Of a stretch of 64,000 nt of DNA, positions 26,808 to 34,929 are shown one piece after another (position 1 is the first letter of the stretch; each line of letters opens with the position of its first letter). This DNA comes from Cryobacterium roopkundense. Lineage in GTDB: Bacteria > Actinomycetota > Actinomycetes > Actinomycetales > Microbacteriaceae. The notes under the pieces were generated by a model, which had not been told where the DNA came from, did no database searches, and worked only from the letters and a program-made list of their open reading frames with translations. Where the stretch lies: NCBI RefSeq assembly GCF_014200405.1, contig NZ_JACHBQ010000001.1, forward strand, positions 3,658,001 through 3,722,000, written 5' to 3'. The position numbers were made by a program, and so were the translations under genes.

Positions 26808-26856
26808 CTCCGTCGTCGATTCTCGCTCGTGCCATGGTTCCAGTCTGCCGGATCAG
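26808..26856. repeat. Right copy of the 49-bp direct repeat, with a nine-codon remnant of the SCP-like gene
   Basis: Identical to 5060-5108. Read on the minus strand from 26835 it repeats the start MARARIDDG of the SCP-like gene and then diverges. This is therefore a truncated duplicate of the gene start, and it marks the other island edge. It also covers the stop codon of the small gene at 26853-27056. Confidence 0.95.
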
Positions 26857-27056
26857 GTCGCGGGCGTGTACTCCACGACGGCGAGCAGGGAGATTTTACC
26901 GAAGAGCGCGCTCGTCCAGTTGGTCTGCAGCGTCAGGGCGACGATGCGCGCGTCAGGAAAAGGAATCAGCGCCAGGCGCAGGGCGTCCGAGGCGGTCTCC
27001 AGGCTATAGCCGGGAACTGTGACTGTAACGAGGGTCTGGGAAGGGATGAGTGCCAT
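26853..27056 (-). CDS. Small hypothetical protein
   Basis: 67 residues from ATG 27056, chosen for AAGGTG five bases upstream; a GTG two codons earlier is also possible. The sequence (LVTVTVPGYSLETASDAL, then TLQTNWTSALFGKISLLAV) matches no family I know. It is divergent from purD. Its stop lies inside the right 49-bp repeat, 17 bp from the duplicated SCP start. This suggests it was once co-transcribed with the SCP-like gene. Confidence 0.6.
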   Translation of the reverse strand: MALIPSQTLVTVTVPGYSLETASDALRLALIPFPDARIVALTLQTNWTSALFGKISLLAVVEYTPAT

Positions 27057-27109
27057 GGCCACACCTTATTGCCCCGGCAATCCCCACCCGCGGCATCCGA
27101 TAACCTGAA

Positions 27110-28378
27110 ATGGTGAAAATCTTGGTTCTCGGTTCCGGTGCCCGCGAGCACGCCATCATTACCGCGCTGCTCCGCGAGGAGCCCCGGCACTCGATCACGG
27201 CCGCGCCCGGCAACGCCGGCATCGCTGTCGACGTGCCCGTCGTCGCGCTGGATGCAACGGATGCCGAGGCCGTCAGCAACTACGCCATCCGCGAGAATGT
27301 TGAACTCGTTGTGATCGGGCCGGAGGCTCCACTCGTGGCCGGAGTCGCCGACGCGCTGCGCACCCGCGGGATCGCGGTGTTCGGCCCCGACAAGGCCGCC
27401 GCTGCCCTCGAGGGCAGCAAAACCTTCGCCAAGCGCATCATGGACGAAGCCGGGGTGCCCACCGGTCGCGCCGTGCGCGCCGGCACCCTCGCCGAGGTCG
27501 AGGCCGCCCTCGCCGAGTTCGGTGCGCCCTATGTCGTGAAGGCGGACGGCCTCGCCGCCGGCAAGGGCGTGCTCGTGACCGACGACCTGTCCGCCGCGCT
27601 CGAACACGCCAGGTACTGGCTCGAGCACGGCAGCATCCTCGTGGAGGAGTTCCTCGACGGCCAGGAGATCTCCCTGTTCCTGCTGAGCGACGGCCACACG
27701 GTTCTCCCGCTCTCCCCCGCCCAGGACTACAAGCGCCTCGGCAACAACGACGCCGGCCCGAACACCGGCGGCATGGGCGCCTACTCGCCGCTGCCCTGGC
27801 TCGACGCCGAGTTCGGCAGCGAGAAGGAGTTCGTGCAGCAAATCATCGACACCGTCGCGCTGCCCACCGTGCGCCAGCTCGCCCGGGAGGGCACGCCCTT
27901 CGTCGGGCTGCTCTACTGCGGCCTGATCGTGACGAAGGCGGGCGTGCGGGTGATCGAATTCAACGCGCGCTTCGGCGACCCGGAGACCCAGGTCGTGCTG
28001 CCTCGACTCGTGACGCCGCTCTCGGAGCTGCTGTTCGACGCCTCGACCGGAGCCCTCGACGGCCGCGACTGGCCCGAGTTCTCAGCCGACGTGGCCGTGA
28101 CCGTGGTGCTCGCGAGCGAAAACTACCCCGAGACGCCGCTCACCGGCCGGGTGATCACCGGCTTGGACGACGCCCTGCAGGTGCCCGGCGTCACCATCGC
28201 GCACGCCGCGACAGGCGTGCAGGGCGATTCGCTGGTGTCGACCGGCGGACGGGTTCTGAGCGTCGTCGCCATGGGCCCCTCGTTCGCCGAGGCCCGCGCT
28301 CGCGCCTATGAGGCACTCGGCCACGTGCAGCTCGAGGGCGCCCAGTTCCGCACGGACATCGCCGCCCGCGTCGCCTAA
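27110..28378 (+). CDS. purD: Phosphoribosylamine-glycine ligase
   Basis: 422 residues with the ATP-grasp GARS pattern: [11 protein letters not shown] at the start, [13 protein letters not shown], a conserved [11 protein letters not shown] loop, [23 protein letters not shown], and [12 protein letters not shown] carrying Mg2+ ligands. It makes GAR from phosphoribosylamine, glycine and ATP in purine synthesis. It is the first of four pur genes in the window (purD, purC, purS, purQ), here separated by accessory modules. Confidence 0.96.
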   Translation: MVKILVLGSGAREHAIITALLREEPRHSITAAPGNAGIAVDVPVVALDATDAEAVSNYAIRENVELVVIGPEAPLVAGVADALRTRGIAVFGPDKAAAALEGSKTFAKRIMDEAGVPTGRAVRAGTLAEVEAALAEFGAPYVVKADGLAAGKGVLVTDDLSAALEHARYWLEHGSILVEEFLDGQEISLFLLSDGHTVLPLSPAQDYKRLGNNDAGPNTGGMGAYSPLPWLDAEFGSEKEFVQQIIDTVALPTVRQLAREGTPFVGLLYCGLIVTKAGVRVIEFNARFGDPETQVVLPRLVTPLSELLFDASTGALDGRDWPEFSADVAVTVVLASENYPETPLTGRVITGLDDALQVPGVTIAHAATGVQGDSLVSTGGRVLSVVAMGPSFAEARARAYEALGHVQLEGAQFRTDIAARVA

Positions 28379-28420
28379 TACTGCGTTCACCTGGCGGGGT
28401 CGGAGAGTGGCTCGCGGGAT

Positions 28421-28460
28421 CTCGAGACACGCCGTAGACGGCGTTCCTCGATCAGCGGAA
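28421..28460. repeat. Palindromic intergenic repeat after purD
   Basis: CTCGAGAC is followed by the inverted pair ACGCCGT/ACGGCGT (28429-28435, 28438-28444) and CCTCGATCAGCG. The same outer words recur at 62242-62280, so this is a dispersed palindromic repeat. Confidence 0.65.
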
Positions 28461-28508
28461 GGAGAACGATCCTTCGTCGCACCTAGACCAGCGGACGAAC
28501 CGACCCGG

Positions 28509-30014
28509 TTAGCGGCCGAGCGAGTGGTAGCGGGCCACTCGGCGCGGCAGCAGCTCCTCGACGGGCACCGCGGCGAGCTCTGACAGCTCGTACTCGATGG
28601 CCCCGGCAAGGCGCTCGCAGAACGCGCGGCCCTCCTCGGCCGCGTCGGGGCGCTCGTCCACGATGTGGTCGACGATCCCGTTGGCGTAGAGCGAGGCCAC
28701 GTTCACGCCCTGCGCCTCCGACATGGCCGGCGCGAATTCCGTGCTGCGGTGCACGATGGCGCTCGCCCCCTCGGGAGGCAGCGGTGACAGCCAGGAATGC
28801 TGCGCGGCGATGGTGCGGTCGGCGGGCAGCAGCGCGAGCGCCCCGCCGCCGGCGCCCTGCCCGAGCAGCACCGACACGGTGGCGGACTTGAGTCCGATGA
28901 GCTCGTGCAGGGACCGGGCGATCTCGCCGGCCATCCCGCCCTCCTCGGCCTCCTTTGACAGCGCGGCCCCGGCCGTGTCGATCACGGTGAGCAGCGGGAT
29001 GCCGAGCTCCTCGGCCAGCCGCATGCCGCGACGGGCCTCCCGAAGCGACCCTGGGCCCATCTTCGTGTCCTGCGAGGGCCTCGGCCGGATGTGCCCGAGC
29101 ACGATGCAGCTCTGCTGCCCGAACCGCGCCATCGCGAGCATGAGCCCCGGGTCCTTCTCTCCCTCGCCAGTGCCGTTGAGGGGCAGCACGTCGTGCGCAC
29201 CGTAGGCGAGTAGCTGGCGCAGGTCGGGTCGGCGCGGGTTACGCGAGATCTGAATGGATGCCCATGCCCCGGCATCCGCCGGCCGCACATTAAGGGTGTC
29301 CGGGGCCGTCACCGGCGCGGAGGCCCGGCGAGTCAGAATGGTCAGCGCTCGGTGCACGATCTCAGGCAGCTGCTCCGGCGGCACGACAGCGTCGATCAGT
29401 CCCTGGTTGAACAGGTTCTCGGACACCTGCACGTTCTCCGGGAACTTCTTGCCGTAGAGCGCCTCGTAGACCCGTGGGCCAAGAAACCCAAGCAGCGCGC
29501 CCGGCTCGGCCACGGTCACGTGCCCGAGCGAGCCCCACGAGGCCATCACTCCGCCCGTCGTGGGGTGCCGCAGATACACCAGATACGGATGCCCCGCCGC
29601 GCGGTGCGCACGCACCGCCGCCGTGATCTTCACCATCGACAAAAAGGCCAGTGTGCCTTCCTGCATGCGGGTACCGCCCGATGCCGGTCCGGCCAAGACC
29701 GGCAACCCTTCGCGTGTGGCGCGTTCGATCGCCTCCACGATGCGGTCGGCCGCGGAGAGGCCTATCGACCCGGCGAGGAACGCGAACTCGCTCACCACGA
29801 TCGCCACCCGGCTGCCGCGAATCAGGCCCTCGCCGGTGAGCACAGACTCGTCGGTACCCGCCTTTGCACGCGCCTTCGCGAGGTCGGCCCGGTACGCGTC
29901 GCTCGGCTCTGGATCGACCACGGTCCGGTCCCAGCTCGCGAAGGAGCCCGCGTCGAGGACAACGTCAATGAGTTCTGCGGCGGTGAGGTGGCGTACCTCT
30001 TCCTGGGTGGTCAT
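28509..30014 (-). CDS. Fused AccD/AccA-type acyl-CoA carboxyltransferase
   Basis: 501 residues that join a beta-type half (GGTRMQEGTLAFLSMVKI, LGHVTVAEPGALLGFLG) to an alpha-type half (GPGSLREARRGMRLAEEL, LLTVIDTAGAALSKEAEEGG). The AccD zinc-ribbon cysteines are absent. Acyl-CoA or malonyl-CoA carboxyl transfer is expected, but no biotin carboxylase or BCCP gene is nearby. Malonyl-CoA decarboxylation, as in the MdcD/MdcE relatives, is therefore an alternative. The start overlaps the CoA-transferase stop (ATGA). Confidence 0.78.
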   Translation of the reverse strand: MTTQEEVRHLTAAELIDVVLDAGSFASWDRTVVDPEPSDAYRADLAKARAKAGTDESVLTGEGLIRGSRVAIVVSEFAFLAGSIGLSAADRIVEAIERATREGLPVLAGPASGGTRMQEGTLAFLSMVKITAAVRAHRAAGHPYLVYLRHPTTGGVMASWGSLGHVTVAEPGALLGFLGPRVYEALYGKKFPENVQVSENLFNQGLIDAVVPPEQLPEIVHRALTILTRRASAPVTAPDTLNVRPADAGAWASIQISRNPRRPDLRQLLAYGAHDVLPLNGTGEGEKDPGLMLAMARFGQQSCIVLGHIRPRPSQDTKMGPGSLREARRGMRLAEELGIPLLTVIDTAGAALSKEAEEGGMAGEIARSLHELIGLKSATVSVLLGQGAGGGALALLPADRTIAAQHSWLSPLPPEGASAIVHRSTEFAPAMSEAQGVNVASLYANGIVDHIVDERPDAAEEGRAFCERLAGAIEYELSELAAVPVEELLPRRVARYHSLGR

Positions 30015-31243
30015 CGTGCGATTCCTTCCAACGAGCGGTTGAGCCAGCGACGAATGTCGGGACCGTGCTGGTCGAGCACTGGCGGCGCCGAGTGCGTCGT
30101 ATTGGTGGTTTCCACGGTATCGGCGGGGCCGAAGAAACGGAGCGGCGGACCGGGGAGGCTGATCCGGCCGAGTACCTCGTGCTCCACGTCAATCAGCAAC
30201 CCCTGCGAGAGAACCTGATCCCATTTATAGACCTCATCGAGGGAACGCACCTTGCCGGCCGGTATGCCGGCGTCGGCGAGTTTCTGCAGCAGGGTCGCGG
30301 CGTCGAAGCGGGCGAAGGCATCCGCTATCGCTGTTTTGAGCCCCGCGCGGTTGCGTACCCGGTGCGCGTTGGTGGCCCACTCGGCCCGTGCCGCATCGAG
30401 GCCGAACTCGCCGGCGAAGGCGGCCCAGAGCTTCTCACTGCCGATGCTGATCTGCACACTGCCGCCGCGGCAGGGGAACAGACCGTACGGCGCGATCGAC
30501 GGATGGTGGTTGCCCTGCGCCTCCGGCACCTCGCCGGCCACCGTGGTGCGGGTGCCCTGAAAGGCGTGCACTCCCACGAGGGCGGCAAGCAGCGAGGTGC
30601 GCACCACCTGCCCCCGCCCGGTCCGTTCGCGTTCGAGCAGCGCGGCGAGCAGCCCGAACGCGCCGTACATGCCCGAGAGCAGGTCGGCGATGGGCACGCC
30701 CACGCGCTGCGGGTCGTCGGGACCGGAGCCGGTGAGCGACATCAGACCGGCCTCTCCCTGCAGAATCTGGTCGTAGCCGCTGCGACTCGATTCCGGGCCG
30801 TCGTGGCCGAAACCGGTGATCGACAGGATCACGAGGGCCGGGTTGAGTGCGTGCATCGCCTCCGGCGAGAAGCCGAGGCGGTCGAGAACTCCTGGCCGAA
30901 AATTCTCCACCACCACGTCGGCGCGCAGCAGGAGTTCGCCGAGCACCTCGCGCCCGTCGTCGCTTTTCAGGTCGAGGGCGATCGACTCCTTGTTGCGGTT
31001 GCAGGAGAGGAAGTACGTGGACTGCGGATCGTCCGCGGGTCCCACGAAGGGCGGCCCCCACCCTCGGGTGTCGTCCCCCGTGCCGGGAGTCTCCACCTTG
31101 ATCACGCGCGCGCCGAGGTCGGCGAGCATCATGGTCGCGTGCGGCCCGGCGAGTGCGCGGCTCAGGTCCACGACGAGGTAGCCCGCGAGCGGCCCCTGCG
31201 AGCGGGTGTCGGCACGCGTGTCAGTGTAGGTTTCGGTGCTCAT
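30011..31243 (-). CDS. CaiB/BaiF (class III) CoA-transferase
   Basis: 410 residues from ATG 31243 with AAAGGAC upstream; the longer open frame to 32671 is a misreading of the transporter gene. Motifs include GYLVVDLSRALAGPHATMMLADLGA, the GDDTRGWGPPF loop and VVENFRPGVLDRLGF, with DLLSGMYGAFGLLAAL later. It moves CoA between carboxylic acids. With the MatC-type transporter, activation of imported malonate or another dicarboxylate is likely. Translationally coupled to the carboxyltransferase. Confidence 0.85.
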   Translation of the reverse strand: MSTETYTDTRADTRSQGPLAGYLVVDLSRALAGPHATMMLADLGARVIKVETPGTGDDTRGWGPPFVGPADDPQSTYFLSCNRNKESIALDLKSDDGREVLGELLLRADVVVENFRPGVLDRLGFSPEAMHALNPALVILSITGFGHDGPESSRSGYDQILQGEAGLMSLTGSGPDDPQRVGVPIADLLSGMYGAFGLLAALLERERTGRGQVVRTSLLAALVGVHAFQGTRTTVAGEVPEAQGNHHPSIAPYGLFPCRGGSVQISIGSEKLWAAFAGEFGLDAARAEWATNAHRVRNRAGLKTAIADAFARFDAATLLQKLADAGIPAGKVRSLDEVYKWDQVLSQGLLIDVEHEVLGRISLPGPPLRFFGPADTVETTNTTHSAPPVLDQHGPDIRRWLNRSLEGIAR

Positions 31244-31281
31244 GTTCGGTCCTTTCTCGATGTCGGGCAGGCTGCGGCGGT

Positions 31282-32649
31282 TTACAGCCAGCCGGGCAGC
31301 ACCAGCACGGCCCAGGCGATGGCCGGCCCGGCCACGACCACAATCCCGCTGTAGGCAAGGATCTGCTTGTAGAAGCGGTCCTTGTCCACGTCGTCGGGGG
31401 CGTTGGCCAGCACGAGTGCGCCGTTGGTGGAGAAGGGCGACACGTCCACGATGGTCGAGGCCACGGCGAGAGCACAGATAACGCCGATGGCGCTGATTTC
31501 TCCGGTGGCGAGGAACGGCACGGCGAGCGGGATGAGCGCGGCCAGGATGGCTGTCGACGAGGCGAAGGCCGAGACCACGGCGCCGATGTAGCAGATCAGA
31601 AGCGCTGCCAGCAGCGGCATGCCGAGGGTCGCGACCGCCTCCGACACGAACTCGATGGTTCCGGCCTCTTCGAGCACGCCGACGAACGTGAGCATGCCGC
31701 AGATGAGCAGCACTGTCGACCAACTGATCTTGTTGACCGCGCCCTTCTGGGCGGCGGGCGAGACGAGCGCCAGAATGACGGCGATAGTGATGGCCACGAA
31801 GCCCACGTCCACCTTGAAGCCGAGGGCGATCACAGCGAGGGCGATGAGCCCGGCCACGGTGACGAGCTGAGGGATGCGCTCCCCGCGGGTCGCGGTGGCC
31901 TGCACGCCGTCGCCGGCGGGGTCGCGGGGGCCATAGATGCCCGAGCCGAAGCCCTTGAAGTCCACGTCGCCGCCGACGCGCGCACCCACACTCACCGACA
32001 TACGAGCTTCGGCTGCCTGCTCCACGAAGTGTCCGACCCGGCTCGACATCAGCTTCCGCCCGCCGAGCACAACGAACAGGACGACGGCGATCAGGAAGTT
32101 GAAGATCAGGCTCGATAGGAACACCGCGGTGGGGCTCGCATCGAGTCCAGTGGTGGCGATGAGACTGTTCACGATCACGCCGTAGACGGCGATCGGCGAG
32201 AACCCGCCGCCCTGCGCGCCATGGATCACCATCATGCCCATCAACAGCGGGCTGATCTTGTATTTGCGGGCGAAGCCGAGCGCGATCGGCGCCACGATCG
32301 CGACGGCTGCTGGGGAGAGCGCCCCGACCGCGGTGATCACGGCGGTGATCACGAACATCACCCACGGGATGAGGGCCACGCGGCCGCCGACGAGCCGCAC
32401 GGCACCGCGCACCAGCAGATCGATCGTGCCGTTGCCCTGTGCAATCGCGAAGAGGTACGTGACTCCCACGAGCGTGAGGAACAGCCCGCCAGGAAAGTTG
32501 GCGAGAATATCGGTGGTTTCCATACCGAGGAAGACGGCACCGAGCAGGAATGCACCCACGAAGGCCAGTGCACCCATGTTGACGGGTAGGAGCGTGGCGA
32601 TCAGAAACATCACCGCCAGGATGATGATCGAGATAACGGGAGCGGACAT
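31282..32649 (-). CDS. MatC-type dicarboxylate (malonate-like) transporter
   Basis: 455 residues with about 11-12 membrane spans. The N-terminal LLPVNMGALAFVGAFLLGAV and NFPGGLFLTLVGVTYLFAIA segments match the dicarboxylate carrier MatC N-terminal domain. HGAQGGGFSPIAVYG and SPFSTNGALVLANAPDD lie in the conserved cores. MatC of rhizobia imports malonate. ATG 32649 has GGAGGAA upstream. It is the first gene of the operon, divergent from a GntR regulator. Confidence 0.8.
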   Translation of the reverse strand: MSAPVISIIILAVMFLIATLLPVNMGALAFVGAFLLGAVFLGMETTDILANFPGGLFLTLVGVTYLFAIAQGNGTIDLLVRGAVRLVGGRVALIPWVMFVITAVITAVGALSPAAVAIVAPIALGFARKYKISPLLMGMMVIHGAQGGGFSPIAVYGVIVNSLIATTGLDASPTAVFLSSLIFNFLIAVVLFVVLGGRKLMSSRVGHFVEQAAEARMSVSVGARVGGDVDFKGFGSGIYGPRDPAGDGVQATATRGERIPQLVTVAGLIALAVIALGFKVDVGFVAITIAVILALVSPAAQKGAVNKISWSTVLLICGMLTFVGVLEEAGTIEFVSEAVATLGMPLLAALLICYIGAVVSAFASSTAILAALIPLAVPFLATGEISAIGVICALAVASTIVDVSPFSTNGALVLANAPDDVDKDRFYKQILAYSGIVVVAGPAIAWAVLVLPGWL

Positions 32650-32772
32650 CGTTGTTCCTCCATTGGTTCAAGCGGATGTGGGCTATTGGCTCACTGGACT
32701 AGCCTCCTAGACAGTAGGTGAGTTTGTCAAGAGCCGTGTAACCTTGGGGCCAAGAGGCACCGGGAGGCAGGC

Positions 32773-33474
32773 ATGAAGCAGCAGGCGACACCGCAGCCAT
32801 TGATGCGCGTCACGAAACCACGCCTCTACGAGCAGCTCGTGGCCCAACTACTCGCCTACATCGAGTCGGCCAGCCTCGGCCCGGGCGACCTGCTGCCCGC
32901 CGAACGCGACCTGGCGGAGCGACTCGGCGTCTCCCGCGCCACACTCGCCCAGGCGCTCGTGGCCCTCGAGGTGCTCGGCGTCATCGACGTGCAGCACGGC
33001 ACCGGCGCCGTGCTTGTCTACCGGCCGAGCATCGCCACCGTCATCAAAGGCCTCCGGGAACACCGCAACCGGCTTCCCGAAATCGTCGAAGCCCGCAGCA
33101 CCCTTGAGGTGAAACTGGCCGAGCTGGCCGCGGAGCGCCGAACGGATGCCGACCTGGCCGCGATCGAGAATGCCCTCCAGGTGATGTCCGAAGAAATCGC
33201 CGCAGGCGACCGCGGAGCACACGGCGACGAGCTCTTCCACCAGGCCGTCACGACCGCCGCGCACTCCCCCGTCCTCGCCCAGCTCATGACGTTCATCGCC
33301 GAGATGATCCTCGAGACCCGACTCGAATCCCTCGCCCAGCCGGGCCGCCCGGAGCAGTCCCTCGCCTCGCACCGCACCATCACCGCAGCCATCCGTGCCC
33401 AGGACCCCGCAGTGGCGACCGCGGCGATGCTCTCGCACATCGAGCTGGTCTCCGACGTGGCCCTGCTCAAGTAG
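32773..33474 (+). CDS. GntR-family (FadR subfamily) transcriptional regulator
   Basis: 233 residues. The winged HTH (LYEQLVAQLLAYIESA, LLPAERDLAERLGVSRATLA) is followed by an FCD-type all-helical effector domain (ARSTLEVKLAELAAERR, HGDELFHQAVTTAAHS, SHRTITAAIRAQDP) with metal-binding His/Asp positions. GGGAGG precedes ATG 32773. FCD regulators bind carboxylic acids. This one is divergent from the MatC operon and is probably its malonate-like sensor (compare MatR). Confidence 0.87.
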   Translation: MKQQATPQPLMRVTKPRLYEQLVAQLLAYIESASLGPGDLLPAERDLAERLGVSRATLAQALVALEVLGVIDVQHGTGAVLVYRPSIATVIKGLREHRNRLPEIVEARSTLEVKLAELAAERRTDADLAAIENALQVMSEEIAAGDRGAHGDELFHQAVTTAAHSPVLAQLMTFIAEMILETRLESLAQPGRPEQSLASHRTITAAIRAQDPAVATAAMLSHIELVSDVALLK

Positions 33475-33488
33475 GAGAGAATAGGCGG

Positions 33489-34439
33489 GTGACCGAATCC
33501 GCGCAGCCCCCAGCATCCGTCGCCCTCGATCTGCCGGGGTGGCGACACGCCTACTCGGGCAAGGTGCGCGACCTCTATGTTCCGACAGACGACACAACGG
33601 ATGCCCCGGCCGACTTGGCCAGCGCCCAGCGTGTTCTCGTGGTCGCGAGCGACAGAGTGAGCGCATTCGACCGGGTGCTCGAACCCGGCATCCCGGGCAA
33701 GGGCGAGCTGCTCACCACCCTCAGCCTGTGGTGGTTCGACCGTCTCACGGCGGTGCCCAACCATCTGGTGGCAGACCACGAACTCGTGGGCGACACCGTG
33801 CGCGAGCTGATTCCGGCCGCCGTCGCCGGCCGGGCCATGCTCTGCAAGACGCTCGACATGTTCCCGGTGGAGTGCGTTGTACGCGGCTACCTCACCGGCT
33901 CCGGCTGGAAGGAGTACCAGGCCAGTCAGTCGGTCTGCGGCGTCCAACTGCCCGCAGGGCTCACGAACGGTGACCGGCTGCCCGAGCCCATCTACACTCC
34001 GGCGTGGAAGGCACCGATGGGCTTGCACGACGAAAACATCTCCTTCGAGCGCACTGTCGAACTCGTGGGCGCCCGCGTGGCAGCCGAGCTGCGCGACCTG
34101 TCGCTCGCCCTGTTCGCCACCGCCTCGACGATCGCCGAGAGGGCCGGTGTGATTCTCGCCGACACGAAGTTCGAGTTCGGCGCCGACCGTGCGACCGGCG
34201 CCACCACCCTCGCCGACGAGGTGCTCACGAGCGACTCGAGCCGTTACTGGGATGCCGCGGCCTGGCAGTCGGGAACGACCCCCGAGGAGCGCATGGCCAG
34301 CTTCGACAAGCAGATCGTGCGCAACTGGCTCGCGGCACACTGGGACGGCATCGGAATCCCACCGCTGCTGCCCGCCGACATCGTGGAGCAGACCGCCGCC
34401 CGCTACCGCGAACTGCTCGAACGGCTCACCGGGGCGTAA
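33489..34439 (+). CDS. purC: Phosphoribosylaminoimidazole-succinocarboxamide synthase
   Basis: 316 residues from GTG 33489. The motif YSGKVRDLY, then VASDRVSAFDRVLEPGIPGKG, VVRGYLTGSGWKEY and ISFERTVEL typify SAICAR synthetase. It joins CAIR and aspartate using ATP. It follows the GntR gene by only 14 bp and may share its transcript. Confidence 0.96.
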   Translation: MTESAQPPASVALDLPGWRHAYSGKVRDLYVPTDDTTDAPADLASAQRVLVVASDRVSAFDRVLEPGIPGKGELLTTLSLWWFDRLTAVPNHLVADHELVGDTVRELIPAAVAGRAMLCKTLDMFPVECVVRGYLTGSGWKEYQASQSVCGVQLPAGLTNGDRLPEPIYTPAWKAPMGLHDENISFERTVELVGARVAAELRDLSLALFATASTIAERAGVILADTKFEFGADRATGATTLADEVLTSDSSRYWDAAAWQSGTTPEERMASFDKQIVRNWLAAHWDGIGIPPLLPADIVEQTAARYRELLERLTGA

Positions 34440-34481
34440 CTTCCGATCCGGGCGTCGTGGGCCTTCTGTAGTGTTCACGGT

Positions 34482-34871
34482 ATGAGAATCAAAATGTGCA
34501 GCGTGCACGTCACCGACCCATCCTCGGCGTTCGTGTTCTACACGAAGATCCTCGGTTTCGAAGAGCTCGTGAAGATGCCGGAGCACGAGCTCTACATCGT
34601 GCGCTCACCCGAAGACCCCACGGGCGTGGGTCTGCTGCTCGAGCCCACCGACACCAAGGTGGGCAAGACCTACCAGGAGGGGCTCTACCGCCTGGGCATT
34701 CCGGCGATCGTCTTCGGCGTTCCCGACGTGCAGGCCGAGTACGACCGCCTCGTGGCCCTCACGGTGCGGTTCGTGGAGAAGCCCAACACCGACGCCTCCG
34801 GCACCTCCGCCGAGTTCGACGACACGTGCGGCAACCTCATCCAGCTGCACCAAGACGAACCCAGCGTCTAA
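34482..34871 (+). CDS. VOC-superfamily (glyoxalase-like) protein
   Basis: 129 residues with the paired beta-alpha-beta-beta-beta modules of the vicinal oxygen chelate fold (CSVHVTDPSSAFVFYTKILGF, FDDTCGNLIQLHQDE with the ligand Glu region). It is likely a metal-dependent lyase, dioxygenase or antibiotic-binding protein. The substrate cannot be inferred. Confidence 0.8.
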   Translation: MRIKMCSVHVTDPSSAFVFYTKILGFEELVKMPEHELYIVRSPEDPTGVGLLLEPTDTKVGKTYQEGLYRLGIPAIVFGVPDVQAEYDRLVALTVRFVEKPNTDASGTSAEFDDTCGNLIQLHQDEPSV

Positions 34872-34929
34872 CCGATGCCGCGCGCCAGTGCCCGGCCCGC
34901 GGCATCCGCTGGCCAGGCACCGGCCGCCG

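Larger units (their letters stand above)
5060..26856. mobile_element. Putative genomic island with inositol/sugar catabolism genes
   Basis: The 49-bp direct repeat brackets about 21.7 kb of catabolic, transport and regulatory genes. Removing one repeat and the DNA between rejoins the small gene at 26853 to the SCP-like gene at 5087 as two minus-strand genes 17 bp apart. This is the arrangement expected before insertion. The cargo appears somewhat less GC-rich and has fewer GCATCC-type words than its flanks (by eye only). No integrase, transposase or relaxase was recognised inside, so the mechanism is unknown. Confidence 0.65.

Noticed and set aside
26808..26835. Second SCP-like gene at the right island edge
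   Set aside because: Only nine codons match before the sequence diverges; it is a remnant within the repeat.
30011..32671. An apparent 886-residue fusion protein
   Set aside because: Its first half is an out-of-frame reading of the MatC-type transporter gene. The CoA-transferase has its own ATG and Shine-Dalgarno at 31243.
33018..34586. A 522-residue minus-strand frame
   Set aside because: Antisense to the GntR and purC genes; no family motifs.
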